This document shows positions 1 through 13,000 of a stretch of DNA of 64,000 nt, piece after piece. This DNA comes from Limnoperna fortunei (lineage: Eukaryota; Mollusca; Bivalvia; Mytilida; Modiolidae), in contig OX104113.1 in assembly GCA_944474755.1 (NCBI GenBank), positions 25,238,432-25,302,431 on the forward strand, written 5' to 3'. The notes under the pieces were generated by a model that had not been told where the DNA came from, searched no databases, and was given only the letters and a program-made list of their open reading frames with translations. The position numbers were made by a program, and so were the translations under genes. Each line of letters begins with the position of its first letter. Position 1 is the stretch's first letter.

Positions 1-660
1 TGTTCTAGGTAAAAATTGTTGCTGACGTTTTTGGGGAAAGTTGTTTAATGCATTCAAATGCAGCATTTGACATCAAAAACACATATTTTATGCTAGGCTT
101 AAGTCTCTTAGCCGAAATTTTTTGCTTTGACCTCTTTTCAGCCAAATTGAATTTTTGGGGTTTTAAGCAATTTAGTATGTTGTATCCATGAATGACATCG
201 CCTTTGTTGAATTTGAATGCAGTTGGCTTTAATGGAACTGCTTCTGACATACGAACATGAAAAAGGAGTCACCAAGTATTATCATAGCTAGCTATAGTCT
301 GTTTCAAAAATGTGGTTTTTCACAGATTCTACGAAAAATTCGTTTTCGGCCTTAAGATCTTTATTCGAGAAAAAATGTTGAAGAAGAAAGTTATCCCAGA
401 ATTGACTCGTGTACAAAATATACAAATAACGACTGAAAACAAGTACAATAACTCGAATATTTCTAAGCAGCAACACATTATTGTCGGAAAACATGATGAA
501 AAATGCGATTAATTTTGATAGAGGGTGGCCTCCAGAAAATTCAAACGAACAAACAACCCTTGAAGATAACTTTATTTTATTTTGGGAAACATTTGGATAT
601 TGCCTAAGGATGATACCATAACATTTTGGGCTCATTCTGACACTTCCAATGTTGCCTATA

Positions 661-1110
661 GGTTACAATTGCGCAATTATTTGTTTACATGACAACGGGA
701 ATTTTTTTACCCCAAGATAGTATGCAGAAGAAAATACACGGGGGCATCTGATTGGATGTTGGAGTTCTGAAAATAGCAAAATTAAAAATTATAAACATTA
801 TTGATTGAAAATGTTCGATATTTGGACGGAAATTTTTACGAGCCTTGAAAATTGAGCTTAAAACGATTAAAGAGGGAGGTTAGAAATTGTGTCAGTGCCA
901 TTTAAATGTCATTATTTCAACCAAAATTTTCGGTCATTTTTTGCTGCATGACCTATACTCTCTTTTTTGTTAATAATGAAGTTTTTCATTTCAATTTACA
1001 CAAAAAACTGTTTTCCGGGGGTAAATTTTTGAGGTTTTTCGCACAAAGGAACTAAATTGCCAGGGGTACCATATGGGAAATGCATTGTAAATAATTGCGC
1101 TTTTGTAACC
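661..1110. mobile_element. MITE inside satellite unit (type copy)
   Basis: Non-autonomous element with terminal inverted repeats of about 23 bp: left end GGTTACAATTGCGCAATTAT at 661, right end reading AATTGCGCTTTTGTAACC up to 1110, two mismatches in the shared core. It is flanked by TATA on both sides, while the empty unit at 9171-10027 has a single TATA, so TATA is the likely 4-bp target duplication. Other copies start at 1972, 3281, 4591, 5901, 7211, 8521, 10688, 11999, 13309, 14620 and 15931. No transposase is encoded. A 2-bp AT duplication with one-base-longer ends would also fit the internal copies but not the copy at the array edge. Superfamily not assigned. Confidence 0.85.
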
Positions 1111-4100
1111 TATATGGAACTGAGATTTCTTCCAGAATACTTTATTTATTGACCCATTTTTAATTCTAAAATTTGAATTCGTCACAGAATGTCAAGTTAT
1201 GTATAAATTGTTTATTAATAACGATTTGTTAAAAAATTATAGTCTGTTTCTAAAATATAAGTATTTATTCATGGGAAATCTAGGGTGGGCTACTATGACG
1301 AGCTTGTGCGGTGTTCTAGGTAAAAATTGTTGCTGACGTTTTTGGGGAAAGTTGTTTAATGCATTCAAATGCAGCATTTGACATCAAAAACACATATTTT
1401 ATGCTAGGCTTAAGTCTCTTAGCCGAAATTTTTTGCTTTGACCTCTTTTCAGCCAAATTGAATTTTTGGGGTTTTAAGCAATTTAGTATGTTGTATCCAT
1501 GAATGACATCGCCTTTGTTGAATTTGAATGCAGTTGGCTTTAATGGAACTGCTTCTGACATACGAACATGAAAAAGGAGTCACCAAGTATTATCATAGCT
1601 AGCTATAGTCTGTTTCAAAAATGTGGTTTTTCACAGATTCTACGAAAAATTCGTTTTCGGCCTTAAGATCTTTATTCGAGAAAAAATGTTGAAGAAGAAA
1701 GTTATCCCAGAATTGACTCGTGTACAAAATATACAAATAACGACTGAAAACAAGTACAATAACTCGAATATTTCTAAGCAGCAACACATTATTGTCGGAA
1801 AACATGATGAAAAATGCGATTAATTTTGATAGAGGGTGGCCTCCAGAAAATTCAAACGAACAAACAACCCTTGAAGATAACTTTATTTTATTTTGGGAAA
1901 CATTTGGATATTGCCTAAGGATGATACCATAACATTTTGGGCTCATTCTGACACTTCCAATGTTGCCTATAGGTTACAATTGCGCAATTATTTGTTTACA
2001 TGACAACGGGAATTTTTTTACCCCAAGATAGTATGCAGAAGAAAATACACGGGGGCATCTGATTGGATGTTGGATTTCTGAAAATAGCAAAATTAAAAAT
2101 TATAAACATTATTGATTGAAAATGTTCGATATTTGGACGGAAATTTTTACGAGCCTTGAAAATTGAGCTTAAAACGATTAAAGAGGGAGGTTAGAAATTG
2201 TGTCAGTGCCATTTAAATGTCATTATTTCAACCAAAATTTTCGGTCATTTTTGCTGCATGACCTATACTTTCTTATTTGTTAATAATGAAGTTTTTCATT
2301 TCAATTTACACAAAAAACTGTTTTCCGGGGTAAATTTTTGAGGTTTTTCGCACAAAGGAACTAAATTGCCAGGGGTACCATATGGGAAATGCATTGTAAA
2401 TAATTGCGCTTTTGTAACCTATATGGAACTGAGATTTCTTCCAGAATACTTTATTTATTGACCCATTTTTAATTCTAAAATTTGAATTCGTCACAGAATG
2501 TCAAGTTATGTATAAATTGTTTTGTAATAACGATTTGTTAAAAAATTATAGTCTGTTTCTAAAATATAAGTATTTATTCATGGGAAATCTAGGGTGGGCT
2601 ACTATGACGAGCTTGTGCGGTGTTCTAGGTAAAAATTGTTGCTGACGTTTTTGGGGAAAGTTGTTTAATGCATTCAAATGCAGCATTTGACATCAAAAAC
2701 ACATATTTTATGCTAGGCTTAAGTCTCTTAGCCGAAATTTTTTGCTTTGACCTCTTTTCAGCCAAATTGAATTTTTGGGGTTTTAAGCAATTTAGTATGT
2801 TGTATCCATGAATGACATCGCCTTTGTTGAATTTGAATGCAGTTGGCTTTAATGGGACTGCTTCTGACATACGAACATGAAAAAGGAGTCACCAAGTATT
2901 ATCATAGCTAGCTATAGTCTGTTTCAAAAATGTGGTTTTTCACAGATTCTACGAAAAATTCGTTTTCGGCCTTAAGATCTTTATTCGAGAAAAAATGTTG
3001 AAGAAGAAAGTTATCCCAGAATTGACTCGTGTACAAAATATACAAATAACGACTGAAAACAAGTACAATAACTCGAATATTTCTAAGCAGCAACACATTA
3101 TTGTCGGAAAACATGATGAAAAATGCGATTAATTTTGATAGAGGGTGGCCTCCAGAAAATTCAAACGAACAAACAACCCTTGAAGATAACTTTATTTTAT
3201 TTTGGGAAACATTTGGATATTGCCTAAGGATGATACCATAACATTTTGGGCTCATTCTGACACTTCCAATGTTGCCTATAGGTTACAATTGCGCAATTAT
3301 TTGTTTACATGACAACGGGAATTTTTTTACCCCAAGATAGTATGCAGAAGAAAATACACGGGGGCATCTGATTGGATGTTGGAGTTCTGAAAATAGCAAA
3401 ATTAAAAATTATAAACATTATTGATTGAAAATGTTCGATATTTGGACGGAAATTTTTACGAGCCTTGAAAATTGAGCTTAAAACGATTAAAGAGGGAGGT
3501 TAGAAATTGTGTCAGTGCCATTTAAATGTCATTATTTCAACCAAAATTTTCGGTCATTTTTGCTGCATGACCTATACTTTCTTATTTGTTAATAATGAAG
3601 TTTTTCATTTCAATTTACACAAAAAACTGTTTTCCGGGGGTAAATTTTTGAGGTTTTTCGCACAAAGGAACTAAATTGCCAGGGGTACCATATGGGAAAT
3701 GCATTGTAAATAATTGCGCTTTTGTAACCTATATGGAACTGAGATTTCTTCCAGAATACTTTATTTATTGACCCATTTTTAATTCTAAAATTTGAATTCG
3801 TCACAGAATGTCAAGTTATGTATAAATTGTTTATTAATAACGATTTGTTAAAAAATTATAGTCTGTTTCTAAAATATAAGTATTTATTCATGGGAAATCT
3901 AGGGTGGGCTACTATGACGAGCTTGTGCGGTGTTCTAGGTAAAAATTGTTGCTGACGTTTTTGTGGAAAGTTGTTTAATGCATTCAAATGCAGCATTTGA
4001 CATCAAAAACACATATTTTATGCTAGGCTTAAGTCTCTTAGCCGAAATTTTTTGCTTTGACCTCTTTTCAGCCAAATTGAATTTTTGGGGTTTTAAGCAA

Positions 4101-7100
4101 TTTAGTATGTTGTATCCATGAATGACATCGCCTTTGTTGAATTTGAATGCAGTTGGCTTTAATGGGACTGCTTCTGACATACGAACATGAAAAAGGAGTC
4201 ACCAAGTATTATCATAGCTAGCTATAGTCTGTTTCAAAAATGTGGTTTTTCACAGATTCTACGAAAAATTCGTTTTCGGCCTTAAGATCTTTATTCGAGA
4301 AAAAATGTTGAAGAAGAAAGTTATCCCAGAATTGACTCGTGTACAAAATATACAAATAACGACTGAAAACAAGTACAATAACTCGAATATTTCTAAGCAG
4401 CAACACATTATTGTCGGAAAACATGATGAAAAATGCGATTAATTTTGATAGAGGGTGGCCTCCAGAAAATTCAAACGAACAAACAACCCTTGAAGATAAC
4501 TTTATTTTATTTTGGGAAACATTTGGATATTGCCTAAGGATGATACCATAACATTTTGGGCTCATTCTGACACTTCCAATGTTGCCTATAGGTTACAATT
4601 GCGCAATTATTTGTTTACATGACAACGGGAATTTTTTTACCCCAAGATAGTATGCAGAAGAAAATACACGGGGGCATCTGATTGGATGTTGGAGTTCTGA
4701 AAATAGCAAAATTAAAAATTATAAACATTATTGATTGAAAATGTTCGATATTTGGACGGAAATTTTTACGAGCCTTGAAAATTGAGCTTAAAACGATTAA
4801 AGAGGGAGGTTAGAAATTGTGTCAGTGCCATTTAAATGTCATTATTTCAACCAAAATTTTCGGTCATTTTTGCTGCATGACCTATACTTTCTTATTTGTT
4901 AATAATGAAGTTTTTCATTTCAATTTACACAAAAAACTGTTTTCCGGGGGTAAATTTTTGAGGTTTTTCGCACAAAGGAACTAAATTGCCAGGGGTACCA
5001 TATGGGAAATGCATTGTAAATAATTGCGCTTTTGTAACCTATATGGAACTGAGATTTCTTCCAGAATACTTTATTTATTGACCCATTTTTAATTCTAAAA
5101 TTTGAATTCGTCACAGAATGTCAAGTTATGTATAAATTGTTTATTAATAACGATTTGTTAAAAAATTATAGTCTGTTTCTAAAATATAAGTATTTATTCA
5201 TGGGAAATCTAGGGTGGGCTACTATGACGAGCTTGTGCGGTGTTCTAGGTAAAAATTGTTGCTGACGTTTTTGGGGAAAGTTGTTTAATGCATTCAAATG
5301 CAGCATTTGACATCAAAAACACATATTTTATGCTAGGCTTAAGTCTCTTAGCCGAAATTTTTTGCTTTGACCTCTTTTCAGCCAAATTGAATTTTTGGGG
5401 TTTTAAGCAATTTAGTATGTTGTATCCATGAATGACATCGCCTTTGTTGAATTTGAATGCAGTTGGCTTTAATGGGACTGCTTCTGACATACGAACATGA
5501 AAAAGGAGTCACCAAGTATTATCATAGCTAGCTATAGTCTGTTTCAAAAATGTGGTTTTTCACAGATTCTACGAAAAATTCGTTTTCGGCCTTAAGATCT
5601 TTATTCGAGAAAAAATGTTGAAGAAGAAAGTTATCCTAGAATTGACTCGTGTACAAAATATACAAATAACGACTGAAAACAAGTACAATAACTCGAATAT
5701 TTCTAAGCAGCAACACATTATTGTCGGAAAACATGATGAAAAATGCGATTAATTTTGATAGAGGGTGGCCTCCAGAAAATTCAAACGAACAAACAACCCT
5801 TGAAGATTACTTTATTTTATTTTGGGAAACATTTGGATATTGCCTAAGGATGATACCATAACATTTTGGGCTCATTCTGACACTTCCAATGTTGCCTATA
5901 GGTTACAATTGCGCAATTATTTGTTTACATGACAACGGGAATTTTTTTACCCCAAGATAGTATGCAGAAGAAAATACACGGGGGCATCTGATTGGATGTT
6001 GGAGTTCTGAAAATAGCAAAATTAAAAATTATAAACATTATTGATTGAAAATGTTCGATATTTGGACGGAAATTTTTACGAGCCTTGAAAATTGAGCTTA
6101 AAACGATTAAAGAGGGAGGTTAGAAATTGTGTCAGTGCCATTTAAATGTCATTATTTCAACCAAAATTTTCGGTCATTTTTGCTGCATGACCTATACTTT
6201 CTTATTTGTTAATAATGAAGTTTTTCATTTCAATTTACACAAAAAACTGTTTTCCGGGGGTAAATTTTTGAGGTTTTTCGCACAAAGGAACTAAATTGCC
6301 AGGGGTACCATATGGGAAATGCATTGTAAATAATTGCGCTTTTGTAACCTATATGGAACTGAGATTTCTTCCAGAATACTTTATTTATTGACCCATTTTT
6401 AATTCTAAAATTTGAATTCGTCACAGAATGTCAAGTTATGTATAAATTGTTTATTAATAACGATTTGTTAAAAAATTATAGTCTGTTTCTAAAATATAAG
6501 TATTTATTCATGGGAAATCTAGGGTGGGCTACTATGACGAGCTTGTGCGGTGTTCTAGGTAAAAATTGTTGCTGACGTTTTTGGGGAAAGTTGTTTAATG
6601 CATTCAAATGCAGCATTTGACATCAAAAACACATATTTTATGCTAGGCTTAAGTCTCTTAGCCGAAATTTTTTGCTTTGACCTCTTTTCAGCCAAATTGA
6701 ATTTTTGGGGTTTTAAGCAATTTAGTATGTTGTATCCATGAATGACATCGCCTTTGTTGAATTTGAATGCAGTTGGCTTTAATGGGACTGCTTCTGACAT
6801 ACGAACATGAAAAAGGAGTCACCAAGTATTATCATAGCTAGCTATAGTCTGTTTCAAAAATGTGGTTTTTCACAGATTCTACGAAAAATTCGTTTTCGGC
6901 CTTAAGATCTTTATTCGAGAAAAAATGTTGAAGAAGAAAGTTATCCCAGAATTGACTCGTGTACAAAATATACAAATAACGACTGAAAACAAGTACAATA
7001 ACTCGAATATTTCTAAGCAGCAACACATTATTGTCGGAAAACATGATGAAAAATGCGATTAATTTTGATAGAGGGTGGCCTCCAGAAAATTCAAACGAAC

Positions 7101-9170
7101 AAACAACCCTTGAAGATAACTTTATTTTATTTTGGGAAACATTTGGATATTGCCTAAGGATGATACCATAACATTTTGGGCTCATTCTGACACTTCCAAT
7201 GTTGCCTATAGGTTACAATTGCGCAATTATTTGTTTACATGACAACGGGAATTTTTTTACCCCAAGATAGTATGCAGAAGAAAATACACGGGGGCATCTG
7301 ATTGGATGTTGGAGTTCTGAAAATAGCAAAATTAAAAATTATAAACATTATTGATTGAAAATGTTCGATATTTGGACGGAAATTTTTACGAGCCTTGAAA
7401 ATTGAGCTTAAAACGATTAAAGAGGGAGGTTAGAAATTGTGTCAGTGCCATTTAAATGTCATTATTTCAACCAAAATTTTCGGTCATTTTTGCTGCATGA
7501 CCTATACTTTCTTATTTGTTAATAATGAAGTTTTTCATTTCAATTTACACAAAAAACTGTTTTCCGGGGGTAAATTTTTGAGGTTTTTCGCACAAAGGAA
7601 CTAAATTGCCAGGGGTACCATATGGGAAATGCATTGTAAATAATTGCGCTTTTGTAACCTATATGGAACTGAGATTTCTTCCAGAATACTTTATTTATTG
7701 ACCCATTTTTAATTCTAAAATTTGAATTCGTCACAGAATGTCAAGTTATGTATAAATTGTTTATTAATAACGATTTGTTAAAAAATTATAGTCTGTTTCT
7801 AAAATATAAGTATTTATTCATGGGAAATCTAGGGTGGGCTACTATGACGAGCTTGTGCGGTGTTCTAGGTAAAAATTGTTGCTGACGTTTTTGGGGAAAG
7901 TTGTTTAATGCATTCAAATGCAGCATTTGACATCAAAAACACATATTTTATGCTAGGCTTAAGTCTCTTAGCCGAAATTTTTTGCTTTGACCTCTTTTCA
8001 GCCAAATTGAATTTTTGGGGTTTTAAGCAATTTAGTATGTTGTATCCATGAATGACATCGCCTTTGTTGAATTTGAATGCAGTTGGCTTTAATGGGACTG
8101 CTTCTGACATACGAACATGAAAAAGGAGTCACCAAGTATTATCATAGCTAGCTATAGTCTGTTTCAAAAATGTGGTTTTTCACAGATTCTACGAAAAATT
8201 CGTTTTCGGCCTTAAGATCTTTATTCGAGAAAAAATGTTGAAGAAGAAAGTTATCCTAGAATTGACTCGTGTACAAAATATACAAATAACGACTGAAAAC
8301 AAGTACAATAACTCGAATATTTCTAAGCAGCAACACATTATTGTCGGAAAACATGATGAAAAATGCGATTAATTTTGATAGAGGGTGGCCTCCAGAAAAT
8401 TCAAACGAACAAACAACCCTTGAAGATTACTTTATTTTATTTTGGGAAACATTTGGATATTGCCTAAGGATGATACCATAACATTTTGGGCTCATTCTGA
8501 CACTTCCAATGTTGCCTATAGGTTACAATTGCGCAATTATTTGTTTACATGACAACGGGAATTTTTTTACCCCAAGATAGTATGCAGAAGAAAATACACG
8601 GGGGCATCTGATTGGATGTTGGAGTTCTGAAAATAGCAAAATTAAAAATTATAAACATTATTGATTGAAAATGTTCGATATTTGGACGGAAATTTTTACG
8701 AGCCTTGAAAATTGAGCTTAAAACGATTAAAGAGGGAGGTTAGAAATTGTGTCAGTGCCATTTAAATGTCATTATTTCAACCAAAATTTTCGGTCATTTT
8801 TGCTGCATGACCTATACTTTCTTATTTGTTAATAATGAAGTTTTTCATTTCAATTTACACAAAAAACTGTTTTCCGGGGGTAAATTTTTGAGGTTTTTCG
8901 CACAAAGGAACTAAATTGCCAGGGGTACCATATGGGAAATGCATTGTAAATAATTGCGCTTTTGTAACCTATATGGAACTGAGATTTCTTCCAGAATACT
9001 TTATTTATTGACCCATTTTTAATTCTAAAATTTGAATTCGTCACAGAATGTCAAGTTATGTATAAATTGTTTATTAATAACGATTTGTTAAAAAATTATA
9101 GTCTGTTTCTAAAATATAAGTATTTATTCATGGGAAATCTAGGGTGGGCTACTATGACGAGCTTGTGCGG

Positions 9171-10027
9171 TGTTCTAGGTAAAAATTGTTGCTGACGTTT
9201 TTGGGGAAAGTTGTTTAATGCATTCAAATGCAGCATTTGACATCAAAAACACATATTTTATGCTAGGCTTAAGTCTCTTAGCCGAAATTTTTTGCTTTGA
9301 CCTCTTTTCAGCCAAATTGAATTTTTGGGGTTTTAAGCAATTTAGTATGTTGTATCCATGAATGACATCGCCTTTGTTGAATTTGAATGCAGTTGGCTTT
9401 AATGGGACTGCTTCTGACATACGAACATGAAAAAGGAGTCACCAAGTATTATCATAGCTAGCTATAGTCTGTTTCAAAAATGTGGTTTTTCACAGATTCT
9501 ACGAAAAATTCGTTTTCGGCCTTAAGATCTTTATTCGAGAAAAAATGTTGAAGAAGAAAGTTATCCCAGAATTGACTCGTGTACAAAATATACAAATAAC
9601 GACTGAAAATAAGTACAATAACTCGAATATTTCTAAGCAGCAACACATTATTGTCGGAAAACATGATGAAAAATGCGATTAATTTTGATAGAGGGTGGCC
9701 TCCAGAAAATTCAAACGAACAAACAACCCTTGAAGATAACTTTATTTTATTTTGGGAAACATTTGGATATTGCCTAAGGATGATACCATAACATTTTGGG
9801 CTCATTCTGACACTTCCAATGTTGCCTATATGGAACTGAGATTTCTTCCAGAATACTTTATTTATTGACCCATTTTTAATTCTAAAATTTGAATTCGTCA
9901 CAGAATGTCAAGTTATGTATAAATTGTTTATTAATAACGATTTGTTAAAAAATTATAGTCTGTTTCTAAAATATAAGTATTTATTCATGGGAAATCTAGG
10001 GTGGGCTACTATGACGAGCTTGTGCGG
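9171..10027. repeat. Short satellite unit lacking the MITE (empty site)
   Basis: This unit is 857 bp. At 9825-9833 it reads CCTATATGG where the other units have CCTATA, the MITE, then TATATGG. The missing segment is exactly the MITE plus one TATA. It is either an ancestral empty unit or a clean excision. An incidental effect is a 147-codon minus-strand ORF (9458-9901) that runs through the empty site; I regard it as non-coding. Confidence 0.93.
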
Positions 10028-13000
10028 TGTTCTAGGTAAAAATTGTTGCTGACGTTTTTGGGGAAAGTTGTTTAATGCATTCAAATGCAGCATTTGACAT
10101 CAAAAACACATATTTTATGCTAGGCTTAAGTCTCTTAGCCGAAATTTTTTGCTTTGACCTCTTTTCAGCCAAATTGAATTTTTGGGGTTTTAAGCAATTT
10201 AGTATGTTGTATCCATGAATGACATCGCCTTTGTTGAATTTGAATGCAGTTGGCTTTAATGGGACTGCTTCTGACATACGAACATGAAAAAGGAGTCACC
10301 AAGTATTATCATAGCTAGCTATAGTCTGTTTCAAAAATGTGGTTTTTCACAGATTCTACGAAAAATTCGTTTTCGGCCTTAAGATCTTTATTCGAGAAAA
10401 AATGTTGAAGAAGAAAGTTATCCCAGAATTGACTCGTGTACAAAATATACAAATAACGACTGAAAACAAGTACAATAACTCGAATATTTCTAAGCAGCAA
10501 CACATTATTGTCGGAAAACATGATGAAAAATGCGATTAATTTTGATAGAGGGTGGCCTCCAGAAAATTCAAACGAACAAACAACCCTTGAAGATAACTTT
10601 ATTTTATTTTGGGAAACATTTGGATATTGCCTAAGGATGATACCATAACATTTTGGGCTCATTCTGACACTTCCAATGTTGCCTATAGGTTACAATTGCG
10701 CAATTATTTGTTTACATGACAACGGGAATTTTTTTACCCCAAGATAGTATGCAGAAGAAAATACACGGGGGCATCTGATTGGATGTTGGAGTTCTGAAAA
10801 TAGCAAAATTAAAAATTATAAACATTATTGATTGAAAATGTTCGATATTTGGACGGAAATTTTTACGAGCCTTGAAAATTGAGCTTAAAACGATTAAAGA
10901 GGGAGGTTAGAAATTGTGTCAGTGCCATTTAAATGTCATTATTTCAACCAAAATTTTCGGTCATTTTTGCTGCATGACCTATACTTTCTTATTTGTTAAT
11001 AATGAAGTTTTTCATTTCAATTTACACAAAAAACTGTTTTCCGGGGGTAAATTTTTGAGGTTTTTCGCACAAAGGAACTAAATTGCCAGGGGTACCATAT
11101 GGGAAATGCATTGTAAATAATTGCGCTTTTGTAACCTATATGGAACTGAGATTTCTTCCAGAATACTTTATTTATTGACCCATTTTTAATTCTAAAATTT
11201 GAATTCGTCACAGAATGTCAAGTTATGTATAAATTGTTTATTAATAACGATTTGTTAAAAAAATTATAGTCTGTTTCTAAAATATAAGTATTTATTCATG
11301 GGAAATCTAGGGTGGGCTACTATGACGAGCTTGTGCGGTGTTCTAGGTAAAAATTGTTGCTGACGTTTTTGGGGAAAGTTGTTTAATGCATTCAAATGCA
11401 GCATTTGACATCAAAAACACATATTTTATGCTAGGCTTAAGTCTCTTAGCCGAAATTTTTTGCTTTGACCTCTTTTCAGCCAAATTGAATTTTTGGGGTT
11501 TTAAGCAATTTAGTATGTTGTATCCATGAATGACATCGCCTTTGTTGAATTTGAATGCAGTTGGCTTTAATGGGACTGCTTCTGACATACGAACATGAAA
11601 AAGGAGTCACCAAGTATTATCATAGCTAGCTATAGTCTGTTTCAAAAATGTGGTTTTTCACAGATTCTACGAAAAATTCGTTTTCGGCCTTAAGATCTTT
11701 ATTCGAGAAAAAATGTTGAAGAAGAAAGTTATCCCAGAATTGACTCGTGTACAAAATATACAAATAACGACTGAAAACAAGTACAATAACTCGAATATTT
11801 CTAAGCAGCAACACATTATTGTCGGAAAACATGATGAAAAATGCGATTAATTTTGATAGAGGGTGGCCTCCAGAAAATTCAAACGAACAAACAACCCTTG
11901 AAGATAACTTTATTTTATTTTGGGAAACATTTGGATATTGCCTAAGGATGATACCATAACATTTTGGGCTCATTCTGACACTTCCAATGTTGCCTATAGG
12001 TTACAATTGCGCAATTATTTGTTTACATGACAACGGGAATTTTTTTACCCCAAGATAGTATGCAGAAGAAAATACACGGGGGCATCTGATTGGATGTTGG
12101 AGTTCTGAAAATAGCAAAATTAAAAATTATAAACATTATTGATTGAAAATGTTCGATATTTGGACGGAAATTTTTACGAGCCTTGAAAATTGAGCTTAAA
12201 ACGATTAAAGAGGGAGGTTAGAAATTGTGTCAGTGCCATTTAAATGTCATTATTTCAACCAAAATTTTCGGTCATTTTTGCTGCATGACCTATACTTTCT
12301 TATTTGTTAATAATGAAGTTTTTCATTTCAATTTTCACAAAAAACTGTTTTCCGGGGGTAAATTTTTGAGGTTTTTCGCACAAAGGAACTAAATTGCCAA
12401 GGGTACCATATGGGAAATGCATTGTAAATAATTGCGCTTTTGTAACCTATATGGAACTGAGATTTCTTCCAGAATACTTTATTTATTGACCCATTTTTAA
12501 TTCTAAAATTTGAATTCGTCACAGAATGTCAAGTTATGTATAAATTGTTTATTAATAACGATTTGTTAAAAAATTATAGTCTGTTTCTAAAATATAAGTA
12601 TTTATTCATGGGAAATCTAGGGTGGGCTACTATGACGAGCTTGTGCGGTGTTCTAGGTAAAAATTGTTGCTGACGTTTTTGGGGAAAGTTGTTTAATGCA
12701 TTCAAATGCAGCATTTGACATCAAAAACACATATTTTATGCTAGGCGTAAGTCTCTTAGCCGAAATTTTTTGCTTTGACCTCTTTTCAGCCAAATTGAAT
12801 TTTTGGGGTTTTAAGCAATTTAGTATGTTGTATCCATGAATGACATCGCCTTTGTTGAATTTGAATGCAGTTGGCTTTAATGGGACTGCTTCTGACATAC
12901 GAACATGAAAAAGGAGTCACCAAGTATTATCATAGCTAGCTATAGTCTGTTTCAAAAATGTGGTTTTTCACAGATTCTACGAAAAATTCGTTTTCGGCCT

